Shown here one piece after another: positions 7,197-15,374 of a stretch of DNA of 64,000 bases. Positions within the stretch are counted from its first letter, which is position 1. The number at the start of each line of letters is the position of its first letter. The notes beneath the pieces were generated by a model. The model was not told where the DNA came from. It saw only the letters and a list, made by a program, of their open reading frames with translations, and made no database searches. The translations under genes were made by a program, and so were the position numbers. The stretch is from NCBI GenBank assembly GCA_963775245.1, contig CAVZID010000012.1, positions 124,001 to 188,000 on the forward strand. The letters are read 5' to 3'. Source of the stretch: CAVSWT01 sp963775245 (GTDB lineage Bacteria > Bacteroidota > Ignavibacteria > Ignavibacteriales > Ignavibacteriaceae).

Positions 7197-7775
7197 ATGG
7201 CACCAAGAACAAAAGAACAATTTGAACAGATAAGACAAAGCAGTAAGCAGAAAATTCTTGATGCTGCTTTAGAAATTTTTGCAAAGAACGGGTATCATAA
7301 TTCATCTGTAAGCAGCATTGCAAAAAAAGCAGGCATAGCAAAGGGGCTCATGTATAATTATTTCAAAAGTAAAGAAGAAGTCCTTAATGCGCTGATGATT
7401 GAAATGGTTGTTCCTTTTATGCAGGAAATTATGCCTGTAAAACCCGGACAGAAAATGACAAAAAAAGATATGATCTCAATGATAGATAAAACATTTGAAT
7501 TTGCACTTAAAAAACCGGATTACTGGAAACTTTACGTAAGTGTATTCATACAACCTGATGTAATGCCTAAAGTATTGGATAAAATGTGGGAAGCATTTGG
7601 GCCGCTTATGAATATAATGTTAGAATATTTTTCAGCGAAAGGAGTGAAGGATCCAATAGCGATGATGAGATATTTCTCTGCAGTTCTTGATGGAGTGCAG
7701 CTTCATATAATGATTGATCCTCAAAATTTTCCATCGGAGGAAGTTAAAAAGATTGTGATAAAACAGTTTGCGTGA
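7197..7775 (+). CDS. TetR/AcrR family transcriptional regulator
   Basis: A 192-residue regulator counted from the ATG at 7197. The N-terminal helix-turn-helix is typical: KILDAALEIFAKNGYHNSSV, then IAKKAGIAKGLMYNYFKSKEEVL. The C-terminal ligand-binding part contains FALKKPDYWKLYVSVF, a pattern seen in regulators of lipid or efflux genes. It is the first gene of an apparent operon with the LolA-like protein, two permeases, ATPase and beta-barrel protein, which are probably its targets. The ligand is unknown. An upstream frame extension exists but overlaps the promoter and operator. Confidence 0.92.
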   Translation: MAPRTKEQFEQIRQSSKQKILDAALEIFAKNGYHNSSVSSIAKKAGIAKGLMYNYFKSKEEVLNALMIEMVVPFMQEIMPVKPGQKMTKKDMISMIDKTFEFALKKPDYWKLYVSVFIQPDVMPKVLDKMWEAFGPLMNIMLEYFSAKGVKDPIAMMRYFSAVLDGVQLHIMIDPQNFPSEEVKKIVIKQFA

Positions 7776-7853
7776 TTTAATATTTCAAATATCAAAAGTC
7801 AAAATTCAAAAAAGTTTTTAATTTCTAACTAATATTTAACAAAGGCTAAAGCG

Positions 7854-8591
7854 ATGAAAAAAATATTGATCTTAATGATAGCAATAACAGCAGCAACGTT
7901 CGCGCAAGATGCAAAAGAAATTGTGAAGAAAGCAGATCAGCACATGCGGGCAAACAGCAGCTATTCTGAAATGAAAATGACAATTATTAAACCGGAATGG
8001 CAGCGTACAATGGGAATGAAAATATGGGCTCTTGAACCGGACTACTCTTTAATTTACATAACTGAACCAGCACGCGATAAAGGTTCCGTTACATTAAAGA
8101 GGCATACTGAAGTTTGGAATTGGATTCCAGCAGCTCAAAAAATAATAAAAATCCCGCCCTCAATGATGCTGCAATCGTGGATGGGTTCTGATTTTACAAA
8201 TGATGACCTTGTAAAAGAATCTTCTATTGTTGAAGATTACAATCATACTTTACTTGATATAGAAAAGCTTGGTGATGATGAATGCTGGAAAATTCAATTG
8301 AAACCGAAACCAGATGCCGGAGTTGTTTGGGATAAAATAATCATGTGGATTACCAAAGATAATTACCTTGAAAAGAAAGCAGATTATTATGACGAGTCGG
8401 GAGATATTGTAAAAACTTTTACCGGCTCCGAACCAAAAAAGATGGATGACAGAATTGTATTCACTCATTGGGAAATGGTACCGAGCGACGATCCAGGCCA
8501 TAAAACAATAATGGAATATGATAAAATCGATTTTAACACTAACATTAAACAATCATTCTTTTCTGAACAAAACATGAAAAGAGTTAGGTGA
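7854..8591 (+). CDS. LolA-like outer-membrane lipoprotein-sorting family protein
   Basis: A 245-residue exported protein with a Sec signal peptide (MKKILILMIAITAATFAQ, cleavage near residue 18). The mature part matches the LolA-like family annotated as outer-membrane lipoprotein-sorting protein: DAKEIVKKADQHMR, then SEMKMTII, RDKGSVTLKRHTEVWNWIP, the MGSDFTNDDLVKES segment and a long beta-rich C-terminus. LolA-fold proteins shuttle hydrophobic cargo across the periplasm. It is encoded with two LolC/E-like permeases, a LolD-like ATPase and a beta-barrel protein, which supports a trans-envelope lipid or lipoprotein transport role. The exact cargo is unknown. Confidence 0.88.
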   Translation: MKKILILMIAITAATFAQDAKEIVKKADQHMRANSSYSEMKMTIIKPEWQRTMGMKIWALEPDYSLIYITEPARDKGSVTLKRHTEVWNWIPAAQKIIKIPPSMMLQSWMGSDFTNDDLVKESSIVEDYNHTLLDIEKLGDDECWKIQLKPKPDAGVVWDKIIMWITKDNYLEKKADYYDESGDIVKTFTGSEPKKMDDRIVFTHWEMVPSDDPGHKTIMEYDKIDFNTNIKQSFFSEQNMKRVR

Positions 8592-8596
8592 AAATT

Positions 8597-9823
8597 ATGG
8601 GAACTTATTTTGAGTTAGCTTGGCGGAATTTATGGAGAAACAAAAAACGGACATTGATTGCTGCCGCTTCTGTATTCTTTGCCGTGCTGTTAGCTTTGTT
8701 TATGAGATCTATGCAGCAGGGGACATATAGTTATATGATTAACTCTTCAGTAAGCTTGTCCACAGGTTATCTTCAGGTTCATGAAAAAGGATTCTGGGAT
8801 AAAAGATCGTTGGATAAAAGTATGGTTCTTTCGAAAGAAAAGTTCAACGACATTAAAAAGATTCAACATATTACCAATGTGCTTCCAAGACTTGAATCAT
8901 ATACTTTGATCTCTTACGGTAAAAGTACAAAAGTTACCCCCGTTATTGGAATTGATCCCGAAAAAGAAAACAGCATGACAAAGCTGAAAGATAAAATTAT
9001 AAAGGGCTCTTATTTAGTTGATTCATCTAAAGGGCTGATTATTTCTCAGGGATTAGCAGAGATATTAAAAGCTGGTGTAGGAGATAGTGTTGTATTGTAT
9101 GGGCAGGGATATCAAGGTGTAACAGCAGCAGCGCAAGTTCCAATTATCGGTATAGCTAAAATTCCAATACCTGAGTTAAACAAAGCAACAGTTTATATTA
9201 GCCTAGACTATGCTCAATGGCTTTTTTCGGCACCTGATAGAATAACATCTATCTCAATTATGATTGACAAACAAAGTAATTTGGATCAAGTAACAAATGA
9301 TGTTAAGAAAATTTATGACGATAATACTAAATATGAAGTAATGAAATGGTCAGAGCTAATGCCGGAATTAGTTCAATCCATTCAAGTTGATAATGCCGGT
9401 GGAATTATAATGTTAGCAATTCTTTATGTGGTCATAGGTTTTGGAGTTTTTGGAACCATAATGATGATGACTGCTGAGAGAACAAAAGAATTCGGGATTT
9501 TAGTTTCTGTTGGAATGAAAAAATGGAAGCTGGTTTTTGTAACCACAATTGAAACGCTTTTTATTTCTTTTATAGGAGTATTGATTGGTGCTTTGGTAAG
9601 CATCCCAATTTTAGCGTACATGTATCATAACCCGATTCATCTAACGGGAGATGCGGCGCAAGCCTATCTGGCATTTGGGTTGGAGCCGATTCTACCATTT
9701 GCACTAAATCCAGGAATGTTCATTGCACAAATATGGACTGTCCTGGTGATAACATTATTATCAGCTTTATATCCGTTTTTCTTTATTAGAAAACTTGTTC
9801 CAATTGAAGCAATAAGAAATTAA
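8597..9823 (+). CDS. ABC transporter permease, FtsX/MacB (LolC/E-like) family, first copy
   Basis: A 408-residue permease with the four-helix FtsX/MacB plan: one transmembrane helix near residues 20-40 after the motif LAWRNLWRNKKRT, a periplasmic domain of about 220 residues, then three helices from about 270 to the end. The cytoplasmic coupling segment ERTKEFGILVSVGMKKWKL matches the family. The ATG at 8597 has AGG upstream; an in-frame GTG at 8588 would overlap the previous stop and cannot be excluded. Its partner permease follows 14 bases later and the ATPase after that, so they should form a heterodimeric mechanotransmission-type exporter. Confidence 0.92.
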   Translation: MGTYFELAWRNLWRNKKRTLIAAASVFFAVLLALFMRSMQQGTYSYMINSSVSLSTGYLQVHEKGFWDKRSLDKSMVLSKEKFNDIKKIQHITNVLPRLESYTLISYGKSTKVTPVIGIDPEKENSMTKLKDKIIKGSYLVDSSKGLIISQGLAEILKAGVGDSVVLYGQGYQGVTAAAQVPIIGIAKIPIPELNKATVYISLDYAQWLFSAPDRITSISIMIDKQSNLDQVTNDVKKIYDDNTKYEVMKWSELMPELVQSIQVDNAGGIIMLAILYVVIGFGVFGTIMMMTAERTKEFGILVSVGMKKWKLVFVTTIETLFISFIGVLIGALVSIPILAYMYHNPIHLTGDAAQAYLAFGLEPILPFALNPGMFIAQIWTVLVITLLSALYPFFFIRKLVPIEAIRN

Positions 9824-9837
9824 AAGGAGATTAGGCA

Positions 9838-11052
9838 ATGCTTTTATCATTAGCATGGAAAAATGTTTGGAGAAATAAAAAAAGAAGTATTATAATTTTA
9901 ACCGCAATCGCTTTGGGATTGTGGAGCGGATTATTTTCCTACGCTGCAATGTATGGAATGTGGGATGCTACGGTTAACTCAGCTATAGACAGAAATCTTG
10001 GTCATATTCAAATTCATAGTGAAGCATTTGAAAAAGAAAAGTTGATAGAAAATTTTATCCCTGACGGTAATGAAATTGAAGCTGAAGCAAAAAAAGTGAA
10101 AGACGTTAAAGCTGTTTCAAGCCGGGCTATAATTGAAGGCATGGCATCTTCAGCAGCTACTTCGTGGGGTGTAAATATTGTAGGAATAAATCCCGATGAA
10201 GAACAGAAAGTAACCAGCATAAAAGATTTAATTATTTCGGGCAATTATTTTGAAAGCACAAAAAAGAATCAAGTTGTTATAAGTCAAAAGCTTGCTGATA
10301 AACTTGGAATAAAACTAAAATCAAAAATGGTTTTAAGTTTTCAGGCTTTGGATGGCAGCTTAATTTATGCAGCATTCAGAGTAGTTGGAATTTTTAAAAC
10401 TGAGTCTTCAATGTTTGATGCTTCTCATGTTTTTGTAGCTCAAAAAGATTTATATAAAGTAATGGGAAGTAAACCCATTATTCATGAGATTACTATTAGG
10501 GCAGCATCCAGTTTGGCATTAGGTGGACTGTTAAATAATTTAAAGCAAAAATTCCCAAACCTTGATGTTCAAAGCTGGGAAACCCTTGCCCCGGAACTAA
10601 GTCTATCATACAATTCACTTGAGCTTGAAATGAATATCTTTTTAGGAATCATTTTGTTTGCTCTATTATTTGGAATAACAAATACAATGCTGATGTCGGT
10701 GATGGATAGAGTTAGAGAACTCGGTGTTTTAATGGCAGTCGGAATGAAAAGAATAAGAATGTTTATTCTAATAATTATAGAAACAATCTTGCTTTCGATT
10801 ACCGGCGGAATTATCGGAATTATTATGGGAACAATTACGACAATTTATTTTTCAAGCAAGGGTATTGATCTTTCATTGTTTGCACAGGGTTTATCAAGCT
10901 TTGGTATCGGCACAATGCTTTATCCTTCTCTGCCGTTATCTGCTTACCCAACTTTAACATTAATGATTCTTCTTACGGCAATATTTTCAGCAGTTTACCC
11001 AGCTTTAAAAGCAATAAGATTGAATCCGTCTGAAGCAATTAGAACTTATTAA
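9838..11052 (+). CDS. ABC transporter permease, FtsX/MacB (LolC/E-like) family, second copy
   Basis: A 404-residue paralogue of the preceding permease with the same layout: an opening LAWKNVWRNKKRS, a first helix near 18-38, a periplasmic domain, and three C-terminal helices. The coupling segment is DRVRELGVLMAVGMKRIRM and the end is AIRLNPSEAIRTY. AAAGGAG precedes the ATG. Two distinct permeases with one ATPase mirror the LolCDE arrangement rather than the homodimeric MacB arrangement. No fused ATPase domain is present, and the periplasmic domain is of moderate length. Confidence 0.92.
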   Translation: MLLSLAWKNVWRNKKRSIIILTAIALGLWSGLFSYAAMYGMWDATVNSAIDRNLGHIQIHSEAFEKEKLIENFIPDGNEIEAEAKKVKDVKAVSSRAIIEGMASSAATSWGVNIVGINPDEEQKVTSIKDLIISGNYFESTKKNQVVISQKLADKLGIKLKSKMVLSFQALDGSLIYAAFRVVGIFKTESSMFDASHVFVAQKDLYKVMGSKPIIHEITIRAASSLALGGLLNNLKQKFPNLDVQSWETLAPELSLSYNSLELEMNIFLGIILFALLFGITNTMLMSVMDRVRELGVLMAVGMKRIRMFILIIIETILLSITGGIIGIIMGTITTIYFSSKGIDLSLFAQGLSSFGIGTMLYPSLPLSAYPTLTLMILLTAIFSAVYPALKAIRLNPSEAIRTY

Positions 11053-11076
11053 TAATACTTTTTAGGAGTTTTAAAA

Positions 11077-11787
11077 ATGGCATTAATAGAATTATATAAC
11101 GTGAAAAAAATTTATAAGGCAACTACTGTCCCGGTTGAAGCATTAAAAAGTGTAGACTTAAAAATTGAAAAAGGAGAGTTCACTGCAATAGTAGGGCCCT
11201 CAGGTTCAGGCAAAACTACTTTACTGAATATGATTGGCGGATTGGATAAACCGACTTCAGGAAAGATTATTGTGGACCAAACCGATATATCAACATACAA
11301 ACCTGATGACTTAATTAATTTTAGGCTTCATCATATTGGTTTTGTATTTCAAGCATACAATTTAATTCCGGTTTTAACTGCAAAAGAGAATGTAGAATTT
11401 ATAATGCTGCTTCAAAATGTACCTAAAAAAGAAAGGCAAGAAAGAGCAATCGAACTACTAAAAGCGGTTGAACTTGGCGACCGTATAGACAGCCGCCCTT
11501 CAGAGCTTTCGGGCGGGCAGCAGCAGCGTGTTGCTGTAGCGCGTTCTTTAGCTTCTAAGCCTTCATTCGTTTTGGCAGATGAACCCACTGCAAATCTTGA
11601 TTCACACACCGCCGAAGCTCTTTTAGATTTGATGGAAGGATTAAATGAAGAGTATGAAATGACTTTTGTTTTTTCAACACATGATGCTCGTGTAATTAAA
11701 AGAGCACATAGAGTAGTAACATTATTAGATGGTATGATTAAAAATGACGAAGTACGGAATCATGAAAAAAAACTTGTTGAAAAATAA
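11077..11787 (+). CDS. ABC transporter ATP-binding protein, LolD/MacB-type
   Basis: A 236-residue ATPase with all nucleotide-binding motifs: Walker A GPSGSGKTT (40-48), Q-loop at FQAYNL, signature LSGGQQQRVAVA (144-155), Walker B VLADEP (165-170) and the H-loop STHD. The sequence places it in the LolD/MacB/FtsE group that powers FtsX-type permeases without transporting substrate through the membrane. AGGAG precedes the ATG. Its end nearly abuts the beta-barrel gene, consistent with one operon. Confidence 0.95.
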   Translation: MALIELYNVKKIYKATTVPVEALKSVDLKIEKGEFTAIVGPSGSGKTTLLNMIGGLDKPTSGKIIVDQTDISTYKPDDLINFRLHHIGFVFQAYNLIPVLTAKENVEFIMLLQNVPKKERQERAIELLKAVELGDRIDSRPSELSGGQQQRVAVARSLASKPSFVLADEPTANLDSHTAEALLDLMEGLNEEYEMTFVFSTHDARVIKRAHRVVTLLDGMIKNDEVRNHEKKLVEK

Positions 11788-11794
11788 TTCTGTT

Positions 11795-12985
11795 ATGAAA
11801 TTTAAAATATGTTTCTTTCTAATTTTGATTTATGCAATAACTGTTCAAGCCCAATTATCGGATTTTTCATATAATGGTTATATTAAAGATTTGGTAAGTA
11901 CTTATAAGCTGCCAACTTCAAGTGATAGGTATTATGATAATCTTTTGCATGCAAGATTGAATACCAGGTGGTATCCTACTCAATCAATAACTGGTGCTTT
12001 GGAATTACGCTTCAGAGCTTTTTACGGAAGCAGTGTTGAAAAGATTCCGAATTTTCTTAGTTCAATAAAAAGCAATCATGAGTTTACGCAACTGGATGCT
12101 GCATTGTGGAATGCAAAAAAAACAATTGGTTACGGACAGGTTGATAGGCTTTGGTTCGATTGGAGTAAAGACAAAACCGAAATTACTATCGGACGGCAAA
12201 GAATCGCATGGGGAACAAGCTGGGTTTGGAATCCAACAGATATATTTAACCCGCTTGATGTTTTGGATTTTGATTACGAAGAACGTCCCGGCGCGGATGC
12301 AGTGAGAGTTCAATACTACACCGGGCCTGTTTCAAAATTTGAATTATCAGTAAGGCCAGGCAAAACAAAAAGAGGATGGATTGCTGCAGGTTTATGGTCT
12401 ACCAATGCTTGGGACTACGATTTTAATTTATTAGCCGGTATAAGAGAAAACCGCTGGCTTGCAGGTGCGGCATGGTCAGGAGACATTTTAACTGCCGGGT
12501 TTAGAGGTGAAATTCTGATATCTCAAAAACCTGAAGTGCTTCCTGAATTTCAAAACAGCTATCAAATAATAGGAGACACACCTTTATCAGCTTATGATAA
12601 ACCAACAGTTTCGTTTGTTGTTTCAAGTGATTATACTTTTACAAATTCATTTTATATCCACACAGAAATTTTGCATAATAGTAATGGTGTGGAAAAATAT
12701 GCCGGGCTTTATTATCCGGAAGCAATGAAATTGGGAATGCTTACTCCTGCAGCATGGTCAATCTATCAAGAATTTTCTTTTGATATTACTCCATTAATTA
12801 GAGGTTCAATTTTTGGATTGTTCAACCCCAATGATGGCTCAAGAGTGATAGTTCCTTCAGTCAGTTATTCAATTTTTACTAACTGGGATTTGTATTTAAT
12901 CGGATTGTTTTTTCATGGAGAACCATTAACGGAATTTGGCGGCTATGGAAGTTCGATTTATGCAAGAGTGAAGTGGTCGTTCTAA
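11795..12985 (+). CDS. Putative outer-membrane beta-barrel protein of the Lol-like operon
   Basis: A 396-residue exported protein. The ATG at 11795 gives a clean signal peptide, MKFKICFFLILIYAITVQAQ, so I prefer it to longer in-frame starts overlapping the ATPase gene. The mature protein shows alternating short hydrophobic strands (TGALELRFRAF, KTEITIGRQRIAWGTSWVW, KFELSVRPG) and ends in a strand with C-terminal phenylalanine (YARVKWSF), the usual end of outer-membrane barrels. The TSWVWNPTDIFNPLDVLDFDYEERPG stretch resembles DUF1302-type or porin-like proteins found next to such exporters. A role as the outer-membrane acceptor or exit of the transport system is an inference from position. 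Confidence 0.75.
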   Translation: MKFKICFFLILIYAITVQAQLSDFSYNGYIKDLVSTYKLPTSSDRYYDNLLHARLNTRWYPTQSITGALELRFRAFYGSSVEKIPNFLSSIKSNHEFTQLDAALWNAKKTIGYGQVDRLWFDWSKDKTEITIGRQRIAWGTSWVWNPTDIFNPLDVLDFDYEERPGADAVRVQYYTGPVSKFELSVRPGKTKRGWIAAGLWSTNAWDYDFNLLAGIRENRWLAGAAWSGDILTAGFRGEILISQKPEVLPEFQNSYQIIGDTPLSAYDKPTVSFVVSSDYTFTNSFYIHTEILHNSNGVEKYAGLYYPEAMKLGMLTPAAWSIYQEFSFDITPLIRGSIFGLFNPNDGSRVIVPSVSYSIFTNWDLYLIGLFFHGEPLTEFGGYGSSIYARVKWSF

Positions 12986-13068
12986 CTTGTCAATGGAAAA
13001 TATATCTTCCATAATCTGATTGAGCCAGAACTAATTGAATCTAAAAATATTAAAGTCATTCGCTTCGC

Positions 13069-13108
13069 TGTCATTCATTGTCATTAGTTGTTTAAACAAT
13101 GAATGACA
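13069..13108. terminator. Bidirectional terminator between the beta-barrel gene and trpA
   Basis: A perfect 13-base inverted repeat, TGTCATTCATTGT (13069-13081) and ACAATGAATGACA (13096-13108), with a 14-base loop. It lies in the 152-base gap between convergent genes, with A/T-rich flanks on both sides. Confidence 0.7.
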
Positions 13109-13137
13109 ATTGATTAACAAAATTTTTATTGAAGATT

Positions 13138-13920
13138 TTATAAGCTATTTTTTAATTCTTTAACAAGATTTAATGTGTTAGAGTAGTTCTTATCATCCTT
13201 CATCAAAGATTTTATAACAGCACTTCCGACAATTACACCTGAACAATAAGGCGAAAAAGTTTTTACATCATCAGCATTTGATATCCCAAATCCAACTAAC
13301 ATTTTATTTTTTGTAATTAATTTTGAAGCATTTTTAAGCGGAGTTAAAATTGATTCGTCATGGTTTACTTGCTTGCCGGTTGTTCCGGTCATGCTGACAT
13401 AATAAACAAAGCCCTGACTCATCTCGTCAATTTTTTTAATTCTATCTGTTGGAGTTGTTGGAGTAACAAGCAAAACTACTTCCAAGCCATTAAATGAATT
13501 ATCATAGAAATTTTCATATTCATCAATTGGAACATCCGGTATAATAACTCCATTAACTCCAACTGATTTTAAATCACTTGCAAACTTATCAATTCCGTAA
13601 CTTAAAACGGGGTTACCATAACCCATTAGTATTATTGGTTTGTCGGATTTCTTTCTTATTTCTTTAACATATTCCAAAGTGTTTTCAATATTAATTCCAG
13701 CTTCCAAAGATATTTGTGATGAATGCTGAATAATAGGTCCATCAGCTAAAGGGTCACTGAATGGAAATCCTATTTCAAGCATATCAGCGCCGGCATTTAA
13801 AACTTGCACTGCTAATTCTGAGAAATTATTTTTATCCGGGAAACCGCTGGTTAAAAAAACTGACAACACTTTTTCGTTGTTTTTATTTTTTTCTGAAATG
13901 TAATTTGAGATTGATGACAT
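13138..13920 (-). CDS. trpA: Tryptophan synthase alpha chain
   Basis: A 260-residue alpha subunit that cleaves indole-3-glycerol phosphate to indole and glyceraldehyde 3-phosphate and passes indole to TrpB. The catalytic region MLEIGFPFSDPLADGPIIQ contains E49 and D60, and the phosphate-binding segments GFGISNADDV and GVIVGSAVIK are present. It is the last gene of the trp operon. Unlike the tightly overlapping genes upstream, it is separated from trpB by 254 bases that hold palindromic repeats, so its expression could partly depend on reading through those structures. Confidence 0.97.
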   Translation of the reverse strand: MSSISNYISEKNKNNEKVLSVFLTSGFPDKNNFSELAVQVLNAGADMLEIGFPFSDPLADGPIIQHSSQISLEAGINIENTLEYVKEIRKKSDKPIILMGYGNPVLSYGIDKFASDLKSVGVNGVIIPDVPIDEYENFYDNSFNGLEVVLLVTPTTPTDRIKKIDEMSQGFVYYVSMTGTTGKQVNHDESILTPLKNASKLITKNKMLVGFGISNADDVKTFSPYCSGVIVGSAVIKSLMKDDKNYSNTLNLVKELKNSL

Positions 13921-13950
13921 TATATTTTTTCCATTTTAATTATTTTCTTA

Positions 13951-14112
13951 ACCTCACCCCTGCCCCTCTCCTTATGAAGGATGGAGGAGGAATTATAATT
14001 TGTTTTCTCTCAGTGGATCTCTGTGTGTTCTCAGAGATACTCTGTGGAAGTCTTTTTGGTTACACAGAGTACCACAAAGTTTTCACAGAGTCGCACAGAG
14101 AATTGAGAAGAA
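13951..14112. repeat. Palindromic repeat cluster between trpB and trpA
   Basis: The trpB-trpA gap has two repeat types. Near 13951-13988 lies CTCACCCCTGCCCCTCTCC followed by AAGGATGGAGG, an imperfect hairpin. From about 14004 to 14110 lies an imperfect long inverted repeat: one arm holds GATCTCTGTGTGTTCTC and ACTCTGTGG, the other ACCACAAAG and CACAGAGTCGCACAGAGAA. Both look like intergenic mobile-type palindromes rather than genes, inserted inside an operon whose other junctions overlap. Confidence 0.6.
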
Positions 14113-14174
14113 TTGGATAAATCTTTAAATCATATACCCGGTTTCAACTTTATATTTACTAAAAGGATATTCTC

Positions 14175-15374
14175 CTATAAATTCAACTTCTCCCTAATTG
14201 TATTTAAATCTTTATCTCCGCGCCCGCTAACATTTACAACAACAATTTCGTCTTTGCTTGTGTTCGGCATTAAGTAATTCAAATAAGCAATTGCATGTGC
14301 CGATTCCAACGCTGGAATAATTCCTTCTTTTTGTGAAATTAGTTTTGTCGCTTCCAAAGCTTCTTCATCAGTGATTGAATAATATTCTGCTTTAATTTCA
14401 TCTTTCAAAAAACTGTGCTCAGGGCCTACACCAGGATAATCCAGTCCGGCAGAAATAGAATGCACTTCTGCAACCTGTCCTTCTTTACTTTGCAGCAAAT
14501 AAGTTTTCATCCCTTGAAAAATTCCTTCTTTTCCTAAAGTTAAAGTCGCACAATGCTTGTTTGTATCTATTCCAAAACCGGCAGCTTCAACTCCAATTAA
14601 TTTTACTTTGTCATTTATGAATGGATAAAAAATTCCAATTGAATTGCTTCCGCCGCCAACGCATGCTACAATATAATCTGGCAGGGAATTTTCTTTTTCT
14701 TTGATTTGTTCTTTGGTTTCTTTTCCTATTACAGATTGAAAATCTCTAACCAGCATTGGATAAGGATGCGGGCCGACAACAGAACCAATTATATAATGAG
14801 TATCTTTGACGTTTGTAACCCAATCTCTAATAGCTTCATTAGTTGCGTCTTTCAAAGTTTTGCTTCCAGATGTTACCGGAATAACTTCTGCGCCAAGTAA
14901 TTTCATTCTAAAAACATTTGGGCTTTGGCGTTCCATATCAACTTCACCCATATAGACAAAACATTTCAATCCAAACTTTGCACAGACAGTTGCAGTAGCC
15001 ACGCCATGCTGTCCCGCACCTGTTTCTGCAATTATTCTTTTTTTGCCAAGTTTTTTTGCTAAAAGAATTTGTCCTAATGTATTATTGATTTTATGTGCCC
15101 CGGTATGACAAAGGTCTTCACGCTTCAAATAAATTTTTGCTTTTCCATAATATTCTGTTAAGCTTTCAGCAAATGATAAAGGAGTCGGGCGCCCAGTATA
15201 ATCTTTGTTTAAATCAAAAAGTTCTTTTTGAAATTCTTTGTCGTCTTTCAATGAAAGATAAATTTCTTCCAGTTCCTGTAAAGGAGTAATTAAAGTTTCG
15301 GGGACATACTTGCCGCCGTATTTGCCGAACCGTCCTTGTTTATCCGGGTAATTATATTCAATTGTGTTTTGCAT
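14175..15374 (-). CDS. trpB: Tryptophan synthase beta chain
   Basis: A 399-residue PLP enzyme joining indole and serine to make tryptophan. It shows the opening GRFGKYGGKYVPETL, the PLP lysine K95 in HTGAHKINNTLGQ, the phosphate-binding GGGSN in ACVGGGSNSIG, and LDYPGVGPEHS. The length and motifs are those of TrpB1, the form that pairs with TrpA. The start codon lies inside the end of aroF (17-base overlap), which indicates translational coupling. Confidence 0.97.
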   Translation of the reverse strand: MQNTIEYNYPDKQGRFGKYGGKYVPETLITPLQELEEIYLSLKDDKEFQKELFDLNKDYTGRPTPLSFAESLTEYYGKAKIYLKREDLCHTGAHKINNTLGQILLAKKLGKKRIIAETGAGQHGVATATVCAKFGLKCFVYMGEVDMERQSPNVFRMKLLGAEVIPVTSGSKTLKDATNEAIRDWVTNVKDTHYIIGSVVGPHPYPMLVRDFQSVIGKETKEQIKEKENSLPDYIVACVGGGSNSIGIFYPFINDKVKLIGVEAAGFGIDTNKHCATLTLGKEGIFQGMKTYLLQSKEGQVAEVHSISAGLDYPGVGPEHSFLKDEIKAEYYSITDEEALEATKLISQKEGIIPALESAHAIAYLNYLMPNTSKDEIVVVNVSGRGDKDLNTIREKLNL

